Shown: piece after piece, positions 45,424 through 54,167 of the stretch
How the letters are laid out: each line of letters opens with the position of its first letter
Numbering within the stretch: position 1 is the stretch's first letter
Origin: Rhizobium sp. FKL33
GTDB taxonomy: Bacteria; Pseudomonadota; Alphaproteobacteria; Rhizobiales; Rhizobiaceae
DNA: 64,000 bases
Direction: 5' to 3'
Assembly: GCF_005222915.1 (NCBI RefSeq)
Contig: NZ_STFX01000023.1
Span: forward strand, 1-64,000
Notes under the pieces: model-generated
The model's input: only the letters and a program-made list of their open reading frames with translations
Databases searched by the model: none
What the model was told of the DNA's origin: nothing
Made by a program: the position numbers and the translations under genes

Positions 45424-45675
45424 TCAGCGACGCGCCACGGGCGCGTCGTTTTCGTTTGGGGCGACATCAGGGACGCGGTCGAGAATGGCGAGCGCCAGAG
45501 CGGGGTCGCCCCGCCTGGCTCGCATTTTCAACGCTTGCAGCGCATCGCGACGCGCCATGCCGTCGGAGATCAAACCGGAGAGAAGCGCGTCGAGCGTGAC
45601 GCCGTCTTCGTTTGCGGCGCGCATCGCCTCCTCCATCAGGCGTTCGTCGAGCGGCAGCGGATAGGTGGTGTTCAT
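45424..45675 (-). CDS. small antitoxin-like protein of a PIN-type pair
   Basis: 83 residues: LDERLMEEAMRAANEDGVTL, then LLSGLISDGMARRDALQALK and RARRGDPALALAILDRVPDV. It has the helical look of antitoxins paired with COG1569-type PIN toxins. Its ATG (45675) overlaps the stop of the PIN remnant by four bases (ATGA). The C-terminal codons (ending VARR) double as the parA terminator on the other strand. Confidence 0.6.
   Translation of the reverse strand: MNTTYPLPLDERLMEEAMRAANEDGVTLDALLSGLISDGMARRDALQALKMRARRGDPALALAILDRVPDVAPNENDAPVARR
45428..45456 (+). terminator. rho-independent terminator of parA, inside the antitoxin gene
   Basis: CGACGCGCC-ACG-GGCGCGTCG forms nine base pairs with a three-base loop, then TTTTCGTTT. 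It starts 27 bases after the parA stop and lies within the last codons of the convergent antitoxin gene. Confidence 0.8.
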
Positions 45676-46028
45676 TCGGGATTGCTCCTGTCGTGATGTC
45701 GAACAAGGTAGTCCCGCGCGTTCATTGCGACAAGTCCGAAGGCGCGCAGACTCGGATGGTCGAAATGCTTGTCCTGGCTGACGATGACGGCGGCGCCCGC
45801 AGCCAGCGCGCATTCGACGTAAAGATCATCCTTGGGGTCATTGAGAAAAGGACGAAACCGGAACCATGGGCTGGTGAGGGTCGCGCATCCAAAGACCGCA
45901 TCGAGAACGATGTCCATGTCCTCAGCGTTCATCCACGAATGTTGTCCAAGCAGACCCGGGCGCTTGAGGACATCTTCATATTCAAGCGCAACCGCCGGCG
46001 AAACGGCAAACTTTATACCGCCCTCCTT
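45672..46028 (-). pseudogene. PIN-domain toxin missing its N-terminus
   Basis: The open frame after a TGA at 46029-46031 encodes a convincing C-terminal two thirds of a COG1569 PIN toxin: VSPAVALEYEDVLKRPGL, FLNDPKDDLYVECALAAGAA, IVSQDKHFDHPSLRAFG. The family's N-terminal catalytic Asp and first strand (usually a short VLDTN-type block) are absent; upstream sequence belongs to another gene. The first ATG at 45932 would leave only 86 residues. It should be inactive as a nuclease. Confidence 0.7.
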
Positions 46029-46209
46029 TCATCTCAAGCACATCGCCCCGCACTTGCGTGTTCTGGCGCGACAGTTTGGTGAATTCCAACTCGAAACGCC
46101 CGATGGCGCTGATGTTTTCGGAAATATTGCTGTTCAGCGTCTTCATGCCGTCGAGAATGACAGAGAACTGGTGGATCAGGCGCTTCTGAAACTCAAAATC
46201 TTCAGACAT
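45982..46209 (-). CDS. hypothetical protein, 75 aa
   Basis: Helical, charged protein (MSEDFEFQKRLIHQFSVILD, SENISAIGRFELEFTKLSRQ, NTQVRGDVLEMKGG). It overlaps the start of the PIN remnant in another frame and its 3' end probably derives from the same rearrangement. No homologue recognised. Its start is the ATG at 46209. Confidence 0.45.
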   Translation of the reverse strand: MSEDFEFQKRLIHQFSVILDGMKTLNSNISENISAIGRFELEFTKLSRQNTQVRGDVLEMKGGRYKVCRFAGGCA

Positions 46210-46314
46210 CGGGCGATCTCGGCGTTGACGAGGAGGATCATACAACGTTGCGATGACCGAGACAACAAGGACAACCGGCGGGGTCAGGCAGGTCAAGCGA
46301 CGGAAGCTTCTGGC

Positions 46315-47301
46315 CTAGCCGGAGTGATCATCCGCCGTCTCGCCGCGCCGTCTGACGCATGAGGCCAGGATATCGGCCAGAACGAAGAAGGGGGCGCCGA
46401 TGAAGAGGATATTGGCGCTCACCGCCTGCCAGAGGGCGATGGGACGCTCGGTGTCTTGCACCAGTGGATTGGGGAAGCACCAGAACAGCCCGGTGATCGC
46501 CAGCACGACGGCGGCGTTGACCAGCAGCCTTTCGCCGGCCCGCGGCCAGACGGCAACCAGGTCCCTACGCATGAGCCCGACAAATGTCAGGGCGGCGAGC
46601 CCCGCGAGAATGACGAGCGTCAGTCCGGCATAGATCTCGGTCGCCGCAAGATAGGCCCGCGCGCCGGGACCTGCGGTCCGGAAGGTCTCCGGCGACAGTT
46701 CCGCGATGAATTTCGGGATATGGGCGGCGCTCCAATCTCCATAGCCGGAATGCGCCAGCGCCAGCGGGAGATCCGGCCCCCGGAGCAACGCCAGAAGACC
46801 GAGCGCGACGACCACCAGAAACGCGAAGCTCCAACCGATTGCGCTCAGGAAGGGCGAGGCATAAACCCGCGCCTTGGCGGGGGCGGATGGTGCGGGCGGC
46901 TCATTCCGCAGCGCGCGCGGCAGCATCAGCCAAAACGGGGAACGCGGCGTCCCGCCCTTATGGCGCACACGCGCATGCAGATAGGCGAACCAGTCCTGCA
47001 ATCCCGACAGCACGGCCGCCAGCCAAGTGAACGCCCAGCCATTGAGATAGGCGACGAGAGCGACGATCGCAGCGAGCGCGGCCGAGGCCAGAGCAAAGAA
47101 GCGGCGATGGCCCGGCAACCGGATGAAGATCGACAGCGCCATGGCGGGGAGAACGACAAACAAGACCGCAGACAACACAATCGGACGGAATGCAAAGAGC
47201 GGGCTGCGCGTCACGATGCCGACCAGCCCGAGGGCGATGACGAAGGACAACACCGCCGGCAGCGACCGACGCGCCAGAGCCGACCAGAGAATGGAATACA
47301 A
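46315..47301 (-). CDS. integral membrane protein, 328 aa
   Basis: About seven hydrophobic segments (LPAVLSFVIALGLVGIV, IVLSAVLFVVLPAMALSIFI, LVVVALGLLALL, IYAGLTLVILAGLAALTF, LLVNAAVVLAITGLFWCF, ANILFIGAPFFVLADILASC). No family is recognised. TTG start at 47301 with GAGG five bases upstream; the first ATG is far inside. It is divergent from the methyltransferase-like gene at 47460. Confidence 0.7.
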   Translation of the reverse strand: MYSILWSALARRSLPAVLSFVIALGLVGIVTRSPLFAFRPIVLSAVLFVVLPAMALSIFIRLPGHRRFFALASAALAAIVALVAYLNGWAFTWLAAVLSGLQDWFAYLHARVRHKGGTPRSPFWLMLPRALRNEPPAPSAPAKARVYASPFLSAIGWSFAFLVVVALGLLALLRGPDLPLALAHSGYGDWSAAHIPKFIAELSPETFRTAGPGARAYLAATEIYAGLTLVILAGLAALTFVGLMRRDLVAVWPRAGERLLVNAAVVLAITGLFWCFPNPLVQDTERPIALWQAVSANILFIGAPFFVLADILASCVRRRGETADDHSG

Positions 47302-47459
47302 AGGAGCCTCTCACCAATGGAACAAGGCGCTTTTAGACCATTCCCCCTTCGCCATAAAGTTGATCTTCCGTGTTTCGCCCGCCGCCCCTCCCCCTTGCCC
47401 CCGCCCCGCATTCGCTCTATCCAGCCGGCTCCCTTTCCCCCGCCCCGGAGGCCTCGACC

Positions 47460-48128
47460 ATGCTCCCCTGGATCACCCTGGATACGGCTCAGATTCCCGG
47501 CGGGGATGAGGTGTTGCGGCTCAAGCAGCGGGGGACGGAGTTTTCGATCATGCTCGGGGCCAACGAGCTGATGAACAGCCGGCTCTACGGCTCGGAAGAG
47601 GCGCTGGCGACGCTCACGCTCGACAGGCTCGCCGGGCGGCCGAAGCCGAGAGTGCTGATCGGCGGGCTCGGCATGGGGTTTACGCTGCGCGCCGCGCTCG
47701 GGCGGTTGGGGCCGGAGGCGATGGTGGAGGTGGCGGAACTCGTGCCGGAGGTGGTCGACTGGGCGCGCGGGCCGATGGCGGCGCTGCATCAGGGCACGCT
47801 CGATGATGTCAGGGTGACGATCACCGTGGGCGATGTCGGCGCGGTGATATCAGGCGGCAAGGCCTATGACGCCATCCTGCTCGATGTCGACAACGGCCCG
47901 GACGGGCTGAGCCGCACCGCCAATGACGCGCTTTACAATGCCCGCGGGCTGGGGCTCGCCAAGGCGGCGCTTGCGAAAGGCGGCGTGCTCGCCGTCTGGT
48001 CCTCGGGCCGCGATCCCGGCTTCACCAAGAGGCTCAATCAGGCAGGGTTCCAGACCGAGGAAAAGATGGTGCGGGCGACCGGCAAATCAGGCGCCAAGCA
48101 CACGATCTGGCTGGCGGTGAAGCCGTAA
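47460..48128 (+). CDS. spermidine-synthase-like SAM-fold protein
   Basis: 222 residues. The SAM-type motif is VLIGGLGMGFTLRAALGRLG, followed by VEVAELVPEVVDWARG, DAILLDVDNGPDGL and GGVLAVWSSGRDPGFTKRL. It matches the spermidine-synthase-like (PF01564-type) proteins that lack some polyamine-binding residues, so the reaction is uncertain. ATG at 47460 with GGAGG eight bases upstream. It ends nine bases from the convergent RTX gene. Confidence 0.85.
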   Translation: MLPWITLDTAQIPGGDEVLRLKQRGTEFSIMLGANELMNSRLYGSEEALATLTLDRLAGRPKPRVLIGGLGMGFTLRAALGRLGPEAMVEVAELVPEVVDWARGPMAALHQGTLDDVRVTITVGDVGAVISGGKAYDAILLDVDNGPDGLSRTANDALYNARGLGLAKAALAKGGVLAVWSSGRDPGFTKRLNQAGFQTEEKMVRATGKSGAKHTIWLAVKP

Positions 48129-48137
48129 TGCCAAGTG

Positions 48138-49472
48138 TCACAGGTCGAAATCGGCGGCGGTGAGATTGGCGAGCTTGACGTTTTCGATAAGGATCTGATC
48201 GTCGCCGACCAGGTCGATGATCACATTCTTGCCGCTCTGACGCATGAAATCGCTCTTGAGTTCGGCGAATGTGTCGAACAGGCCTCGGTCGGCGAAGAAG
48301 CTCAGATCGATCGAATCGTGCCCGGCGCCGGTCGATTGAAACCCCTTGATGCGATCGCTGCCGTTGTCCGCGGTAAAGACGAAGATATCCTCCACCTTGT
48401 CGGCGGCAGATCCGCCGATCAGCACGTCGTCGCCCGCCCCGCCATCCATCGTATCGGCGCCGCCGCGGCCCTTGAGCAGGTTGTCGCCGTCATTGCCGAG
48501 CAGGACGTTGGCGCTCGCGTTGCCGACGCCGCGCAGGTTTTCCGAGCCTCTGAGCTTGAGGTTTTCGAGATCGGCTCCCAGGGTCCAGTTGCGGGCGACG
48601 AAGATCATATCCTCGCCATCGCCGCCGAAAATCTCGTATTGGCCTTCGCCGACAAAGATCGTGTCGGCGCCGAAGCCGGTGTCGACGCTGCCCGAAATCG
48701 CGCCGGCGGTCAGGCGGACCACGTCGTCGCCGGCGCCGAGCGTGAGGCCGCCTTGGATGACGCCGGTGTTGACGATGGTGTCGGCGCCCCCGCTCATGAT
48801 CACGTCGCCCGCGATCACGCCGCTGTTGCGCAGCGTGTCATCGCCGTCGAGCGCAGTGACGCCGCCGAGGATCTCGCCGGAATTGCGGAAGAGGCTTGTC
48901 TCGCCCGTGCCGCTCAGCAGGTTGACCGCAACTTCGGCGCCCGTCGCGACCACGCCCCTGTTGGTGAAATCCGCGCCGGCGCCGATCAGTTCGACAGCGA
49001 CGTCCAAAGCGCTCATCCGACCGACGTTGATCACCGTCGCATTGCTGCCCGAGATGGACATGGCTTTGCCGTCGCCTGCGGAAACCTCTCCGTGATTGAC
49101 GACGATATTGTTGTTTCCATCAATATCCATGCCGTCGCTGTCGCCCCGGATCTCGCCGAAATTGGTGAAACTCGAAGAATTGGTGAAGGCGGTGATCGCG
49201 TCGGCGCTGACGGACACCACACTGCCGCTGGCGCCGATGACGACATCGTCTGTGCCGCTTCGGGTGCTCGTGCTCACGCCGATCAGCATGCCGACGTTGG
49301 ACAGAACGATCACATCGCCGTGGATGACGTAGTTGCGGAAGTTCTCGTTGGACTGCGCCAGGATCGCCGTTCCCGATGTCACCAGGCTGCCGGTTTGCGT
49401 GACGACGACGCTGTCGCTGGCGGCGAGCGAAACGGCGGTGGAGGACAATGTGCTGATGTTGGTCGTGGCCAT
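48138..49472 (-). CDS. RTX protein with irregular beta-helix-like repeats (paralogue A)
   Basis: 444 residues, starting MATTNISTLSSTAVSLAASD at the ATG at 49472 (AAAGGAG six bases upstream). The middle has short Asn-Ser-Gly strands (FTNFGEIRGDSDGMDIDGNN, LRNSGVIAGDVIMSGGADTI, VNTGVIQGGLTLGAGDDVVR) like a parallel beta-helix; RTX repeats follow (LGNDGDNLLKGRGGADTMDG). It ends VKLANLTAADFDL. Same build as the gene at 49534, upstream on the same strand with a 61-base gap. Confidence 0.87.
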   Translation of the reverse strand: MATTNISTLSSTAVSLAASDSVVVTQTGSLVTSGTAILAQSNENFRNYVIHGDVIVLSNVGMLIGVSTSTRSGTDDVVIGASGSVVSVSADAITAFTNSSSFTNFGEIRGDSDGMDIDGNNNIVVNHGEVSAGDGKAMSISGSNATVINVGRMSALDVAVELIGAGADFTNRGVVATGAEVAVNLLSGTGETSLFRNSGEILGGVTALDGDDTLRNSGVIAGDVIMSGGADTIVNTGVIQGGLTLGAGDDVVRLTAGAISGSVDTGFGADTIFVGEGQYEIFGGDGEDMIFVARNWTLGADLENLKLRGSENLRGVGNASANVLLGNDGDNLLKGRGGADTMDGGAGDDVLIGGSAADKVEDIFVFTADNGSDRIKGFQSTGAGHDSIDLSFFADRGLFDTFAELKSDFMRQSGKNVIIDLVGDDQILIENVKLANLTAADFDL

Positions 49473-49533
49473 ATCCGGCTCCTTTGGTTGAGGCATTGGT
49501 CAGGAAGGCGCGCCATCGGTCGCGCCTCAGGCG

Positions 49534-50835
49534 TCAGAAGATGAAATCGCTCGCTCTGAAGTCGGCGAGCGTGACGTTTTCCACCGTCACCTGGTCATCG
49601 CCGGGCAGGTCGATGATCACATTCTTGCCGCTCTGGCGCATGGAATTGGTGTTGAGATCGACGAAACTGTCGAAGGCTTCGTTCTCGCCGAAATCGCTGA
49701 GATCAATACGGTCGTCGCCCGCCCCCGAGATCTGAAAGCCGCGGATCCTGTCGGCGCCGCAATCGAGGTTGAAGACGAAAGTGTCGCGCGCGCCGTCTTT
49801 CGCCGAGCCGCCGATCAGCAGATCGTCGCCGCGGCCGCCATTCAGCGTGTCGGCGCCGGCGAGACCCTTGAGCGTGTTGTCGCCGCGATTGCCGGTGATG
49901 AGATTGGCGGCGCTGTTGCCGACGCCCTTGAGCGCGTCGCCGCCGCGCAGGGTCAGGTTCTCGATATCGAGGCCGAGCACCGTATTGCGGATGACCGAGA
50001 GCGTATCTGTCCCCTCGCCGCCCGAGACCTCGAAGTCGACGGCGCTCAAAAAGATGACATCGTCGCCGGGCCCGGCTGTCACATCGCCGCCGACCACGCC
50101 GGCGAGAAGCTTCAGCGTGTCACTGCCGGCGCCGAGATCGATATCGCCGGTGATGACGCCGGTGTTGATCAGCGTCGCATTGGCGAAGGTTACGACGACG
50201 GAGCCGTCGATCACGCCGGAATTGACGATGCGGGCTGTCGCGCCCGTCTCGCCTGAAATCTGCGCCGCCACGCCACTATCCACCGCGATCACACCGGAGT
50301 TGGACAGCGACAGGCTCGAACCCGACAGCTGGACGGCGACGCCGCCGGAGGTGATTTCACCGCTGTTGGCGACAGCGCCACCATCGCCGGACAGGAGTAT
50401 GCCGAAGCTTGCCGAGTTGATCTCGCCGCTGTTGATCACGCCGCTGTTGATGACCGTGTTGCCGTCTCCCGTTACGATGACGCCGCGAGCGCCGGTGATG
50501 GCGCCGGCATTGTTGAGCCGCAGGAGATTGGCGTTGCCGGTGATCCCGGCATCCTCTGCCAGAATGCCGCCGCCAGCGCTGATCATGATGTCGTCGCCGG
50601 AACTGAAGATCGGGTCGAAGGTGAACTCGTCGAAGGAGCCCAGCGAGACGCCGTCGTCGCCCGCACTTATGATCCGTCCGTCGATCAGCACATTTCGCGC
50701 GACAAAGGCGCCGGCAAGCTCCACTGCGTCGAGGGACGTGATCAGCGACGCGCCGGCGGCGACCACCAGCGTGTCAGCGCTGCGCGTGAGACTGACGGCG
50801 GTGGTGGAGTTGCTGGTCAGGGTCGTCGAGGCCAT
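49534..50835 (-). CDS. RTX protein with irregular beta-helix-like repeats (paralogue B)
   Basis: 433 residues from the ATG at 50835 (ATG at 50856 is an alternative). Same plan as paralogue A: MASTTLTSNSTTAVSLTRSA start, NSGVI repeats, RTX block (TGNRGDNTLKGLAGADTLNG) and C-terminal MRQSGKNVIIDLPGDDQVTV then LADFRASDFIF. The shared C-terminal block is a secretion-signal module. Tandem duplication with divergence of the beta-helix part. Confidence 0.87.
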   Translation of the reverse strand: MASTTLTSNSTTAVSLTRSADTLVVAAGASLITSLDAVELAGAFVARNVLIDGRIISAGDDGVSLGSFDEFTFDPIFSSGDDIMISAGGGILAEDAGITGNANLLRLNNAGAITGARGVIVTGDGNTVINSGVINSGEINSASFGILLSGDGGAVANSGEITSGGVAVQLSGSSLSLSNSGVIAVDSGVAAQISGETGATARIVNSGVIDGSVVVTFANATLINTGVITGDIDLGAGSDTLKLLAGVVGGDVTAGPGDDVIFLSAVDFEVSGGEGTDTLSVIRNTVLGLDIENLTLRGGDALKGVGNSAANLITGNRGDNTLKGLAGADTLNGGRGDDLLIGGSAKDGARDTFVFNLDCGADRIRGFQISGAGDDRIDLSDFGENEAFDSFVDLNTNSMRQSGKNVIIDLPGDDQVTVENVTLADFRASDFIF

Positions 50836-50994
50836 CGTCGTTCTAGCTCCAGTCATTTTGCGGGATCGTCCGGCGATTGCCGGTTGCCTTCGGGTTAACA
50901 AAAGCTAAATTGAAAACCCGGCGGGCGACAAAGCCCATTCCTGGGTGCATCCGTCTCAAATCTGGGCGGATCTGACGATATCGGGGAGAGCGTG

Positions 50995-51870
50995 ATGGAC
51001 CAGATGAACCGCATGCCGAGGCCGGAAGCGCTCGCCGAACGCGCCGCGGCGCTTGCCGCCCATCCCGCCTTCTTTCACGTCGCCCGGGCCGGCGCCAAAG
51101 GCCTGCTCGCCATGTATGACCAGAACCCGGCGCTGGTGCGGCTGATCGGCAATCACCAGAAATGGCTGCTTACCGGGTTGATCTACGGCGCCTATCTCAA
51201 ATCCATCGCGCCAGACGCCGCCCGCCCCTTCTGCGCCGCGCAGGTGATCGAGGATGCGCAGGCGGTGAAAATCCTCAGCCGTAACACGGTGCAGCAGACC
51301 ATGGACGCGCTGTCGGCCTATGGGCTGCTCGGCAAAAGCGAGCATGGCGAGGACGGGCGCGTGACCTTGCTGCAGATTCCCGACCATATCCACGGCTCGA
51401 CGCGCGGCTGGGTGATCATGCATTGCCAGGCGCTGGACGGGCTCGACGGCGGCGACCGCGCGACCCAAGTTGCGGCGCGGCCGGAGCGCTTCGCCGCGAT
51501 CCATCGCGGCCTGATGACAGGCCTGACGGCGCCGGGCGGCTGGCGCGATCCGCCGGAGGACGTGGCGCTGTTCTACGACGCCCGCCACGGTTTTCTCATC
51601 GCCGAACATCTGGCGGCCGAGGCCGAGGATCTCGGCGAGCGCCATGTGGTGAAAGGCCTGACCCGCAGCGGCGTCGAACGCCGCTACGGCATCGGCCGCT
51701 CCACCGTGCACCGGCTGTTCCAGGCGGCGGAGGCGAAAGGCGTGTTTACGCCTCTCGCCGGCGGCGTCGCCGTCTCGAACGGCTTCATGGCCGACTACGC
51801 CGGCTGGCAGGCGCGGAAATTCGCAGCGCTGGATCTGGCGGTGGAGGCCGGCCTTTCCGGCGAGGCCTGA
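50995..51870 (+). CDS. hypothetical protein with HTH-like motif, 291 aa
   Basis: The N-terminal half is helical (ALAERAAALAAHPAFFHVAR); SRNTVQQTMDALSAYGLLGK and RRYGIGRSTVHRLFQAAEAK both look like winged-helix or HTH recognition helices, so a DNA-binding regulator is plausible but not certain. ATG at 50995 preceded by GGGGAG. It ends four bases from the pyruvate-kinase-like gene (convergent). Target unknown. Confidence 0.65.
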   Translation: MDQMNRMPRPEALAERAAALAAHPAFFHVARAGAKGLLAMYDQNPALVRLIGNHQKWLLTGLIYGAYLKSIAPDAARPFCAAQVIEDAQAVKILSRNTVQQTMDALSAYGLLGKSEHGEDGRVTLLQIPDHIHGSTRGWVIMHCQALDGLDGGDRATQVAARPERFAAIHRGLMTGLTAPGGWRDPPEDVALFYDARHGFLIAEHLAAEAEDLGERHVVKGLTRSGVERRYGIGRSTVHRLFQAAEAKGVFTPLAGGVAVSNGFMADYAGWQARKFAALDLAVEAGLSGEA

Positions 51871-51874
51871 GGCC

Positions 51875-53386
51875 TCACCAGGATTGCAGCGCCCTCAGCG
51901 TCGGGGTCTTCTTGAAGACGTGATCGTCCATGCGGGTGAACAGCCGGTCGATCAGGCCGACGGCCTCGACCACGGCGGGGCCCTTGTTGAGCATCACGCA
52001 TTCGGCGCGGGCGGCCATGGCGGCGTCGGTCATTTCGCCGCGCGAGGGCACGCCGTCCTTGACCAGATCCTCCAGCACCTGGGTGGCCCAGATCACCGGC
52101 GTTCCGGCGGCTTCGCAGATCCACAGGATCTCCTCCTGCATTTCGGCCAGCCGCTCGAAGCCGATTTCGGCGGCGAGATCGCCGCGGGCGATCATCACGC
52201 CGAAGGGCCGGCGGGCCCGGGCGATCAGCGCCGGCAGATTGCGCACTGCCTCGGGCTGCTCGATCTTGGCGATCAGCGCGAGCGGTCGGGCCGGTTCGCC
52301 GGCGCGCGAGAGCGCCGCTTCGAACAGGTCGAGATCGTCGGGACGGCTGACGAAGGAATAGCCGATCATGTCGGCGACGCCGATCACGGTCTTGAGATCG
52401 GTCTCGTCTTTCGTGGTGAGCGGCGACAGACCCAGCGCGGTGTCGGGCAGGTTGACGCCCTTTTCCGGCTTCAGCTTGGCGCCGCCGGCCTTGGCCTTGA
52501 CGACGCGGAGCAGCGCCTCGGTCGCGGACTTTTCCTCCACCACCGCTTCGAGCTTGCCGTCGTCATAGCGGACGCGATGGCCGACCTCGAGCCGGGTGAC
52601 GATGTCGGGCAGCGACACCGAGGCGGCGAAGCGGGCGCGACCGTCGAGCTCGGGCGGATCGATGGTCAGGCGGAAGAGATCGCCGGGGGCGAGTTTGCCC
52701 GCCTTCTTCTCGGACGCCACCGTCTCGACGCGGATCTTCGGGCCGGCGATGTCCATCAGCACCGGAATGTCGCGGCCGAGCGTCTTTCCGGCGGCGCGGA
52801 CATGGGCGGCGATGGCGCGCCAGACATCCGGGCCGTCATGGGCGCAGTTGATGCGGGCGACATCCATGCCGGCTTTGGCCAGCGCCAGCACGAAATCGGC
52901 GTCATCCGCCGCCTCGCCGGGCATGGTGACCATGATGCGGCCACGGCGATAGGCGCGCGGCGGGCCGAACAGCAGATCAGTCGCCGCAATCAAACTGTTC
53001 TCGCCGGCGAAGAATTCCTCTTCCGTCGGCGCGGCGTGTTCGGTTGCGCCGCCCGTGAGCGCGGCGAGCGCATGGGCGACCGCATCCAGCGTCGGCAGCA
53101 CCCGGCTTTCCATCCGCCCGAGCGAGGAAAGGCCGCGCGCCATCAGCTTGCGTTGCAGCGGCCGGAGATCGCGATGGCGCAGCGCGAGATAGGCGGCGAG
53201 ATTGAAGAGTTCCGGCCTGATCGCGGCGGGGTCGACGCCGAAACCGGCGATCAGAGCGGGGGCGGCGTCCGTCGCCTCGCGTCTCAAAGCCTTGATCTCT
53301 TCGAAGAGCGCGGTGTTCGCGCCGTCTTCGGCGGCGATGTCTTGCGGGGTGACGTTCTGGGCGGGGCTGTCGACGTGAGCGTCCAT
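51875..53386 (-). CDS. pyruvate-kinase-like protein with N-terminal extension
   Basis: 503 residues from the ATG at 53386. About 150 N-terminal residues form a helical domain not found in standard pyruvate kinase. The barrel then has RIMVTMPGEA, DIAGPKIRVETVASEKKAGK, EKGVNLPD, the catalytic-Lys region ALIAKIEQPEAV, IARGDLAAEIGFERLAEMQE and VIWATQVLEDLVKDGVPSRG. LNKGP replaces the usual LSGET, and the C-terminal allosteric domain is absent. Pyruvate kinase activity is plausible, but the divergent motifs leave it open. Confidence 0.82.
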   Translation of the reverse strand: MDAHVDSPAQNVTPQDIAAEDGANTALFEEIKALRREATDAAPALIAGFGVDPAAIRPELFNLAAYLALRHRDLRPLQRKLMARGLSSLGRMESRVLPTLDAVAHALAALTGGATEHAAPTEEEFFAGENSLIAATDLLFGPPRAYRRGRIMVTMPGEAADDADFVLALAKAGMDVARINCAHDGPDVWRAIAAHVRAAGKTLGRDIPVLMDIAGPKIRVETVASEKKAGKLAPGDLFRLTIDPPELDGRARFAASVSLPDIVTRLEVGHRVRYDDGKLEAVVEEKSATEALLRVVKAKAGGAKLKPEKGVNLPDTALGLSPLTTKDETDLKTVIGVADMIGYSFVSRPDDLDLFEAALSRAGEPARPLALIAKIEQPEAVRNLPALIARARRPFGVMIARGDLAAEIGFERLAEMQEEILWICEAAGTPVIWATQVLEDLVKDGVPSRGEMTDAAMAARAECVMLNKGPAVVEAVGLIDRLFTRMDDHVFKKTPTLRALQSW

Positions 53387-53585
53387 GGCGGGTCTGTCCT
53401 CGTGGCGTTTGACGGGCATCCTACAGGCTCGCCGCGAAGCGCCCATGACAGGGATCAAGCGGCGCGGACGGAAAAGCCTCAGGGCGAGGCGCGGCCATGA
53501 ACCGGATTTTCGAGCTTCGCCATTTGCTTGCCCCGGAATCAGTGCTAACCCTCCGATGAGACTTTCACAGGATCGCCCGCCGTCG

Positions 53586-54167
53586 ATGTTCCGCCTGCCC
53601 TTCCTCGTCGCGCTCGCGCTCCTCGCCGCTTTCGGCCTCGGTATCGGCTCGACGGTGATGATGCTCGACGCCTCCTCCGGTTTCGGCGCGATCCGCATCG
53701 GCGCCTGGAAGGCCTTTCCGGCGGCGCAGACGGCGGATGCCGATCCTTACGCCCGCTCGCATCGCGCCCGCGCCGGACGGCTGCTCTATGGCGCGGCCGA
53801 GGGCCTGAGTTTCACCGCCGAAACCGACGACAGCGGCCAGGGGCTGACGCCCGCCTGCACCTATCTGATCACCGGCCAGACGCCGCCGGCGCGGTTCTGG
53901 ACGCTCTATCCCGCCGACAGCAAGGGCGAGCCGATCGCGGTGAACGCGGCGCTGCCGGGCGCGCTGAATTCGGTGACGGCGCTGCGCCGCGCCGATGGCG
54001 GCTTCACCATCGCCGTCTCGCCGCGGGCGCAGGCCGGCAACTGGCTGGCGGCCCCGGCCGACCGGCCCTACCGGCTGGCGCTGACGCTGTTCGACACGCC
54101 GGCGGCGGGCTCTTCCGGCCTGATCGACGTGAAGATGCCGACTGTCGAGAAGGCGAGCTGCCCATGA
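53586..54167 (+). CDS. DUF1214 domain membrane-anchored protein
   Basis: 193 residues. N-terminal hydrophobic anchor (LPFLVALALLAAFGLGIG), then a DUF1214 fold (ASSGFGAIRIGAWKAFPAAQ, DSGQGLTPACTYLITGQTPP, FWTLYPADSKGEPI). An ATG at 53556 would add ten residues; neither start has a good ribosome binding site. It overlaps the DUF1254 gene by four bases (ATGA). Function unknown; probably periplasmic. Confidence 0.75.
   Translation: MFRLPFLVALALLAAFGLGIGSTVMMLDASSGFGAIRIGAWKAFPAAQTADADPYARSHRARAGRLLYGAAEGLSFTAETDDSGQGLTPACTYLITGQTPPARFWTLYPADSKGEPIAVNAALPGALNSVTALRRADGGFTIAVSPRAQAGNWLAAPADRPYRLALTLFDTPAAGSSGLIDVKMPTVEKASCP

Noticed and set aside
51884-53500. 538-residue open frame opposite the pyruvate-kinase-like gene
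   Set aside because: Low-complexity His/Gly/Arg-rich shadow of a real gene; no ribosome binding site or family match.
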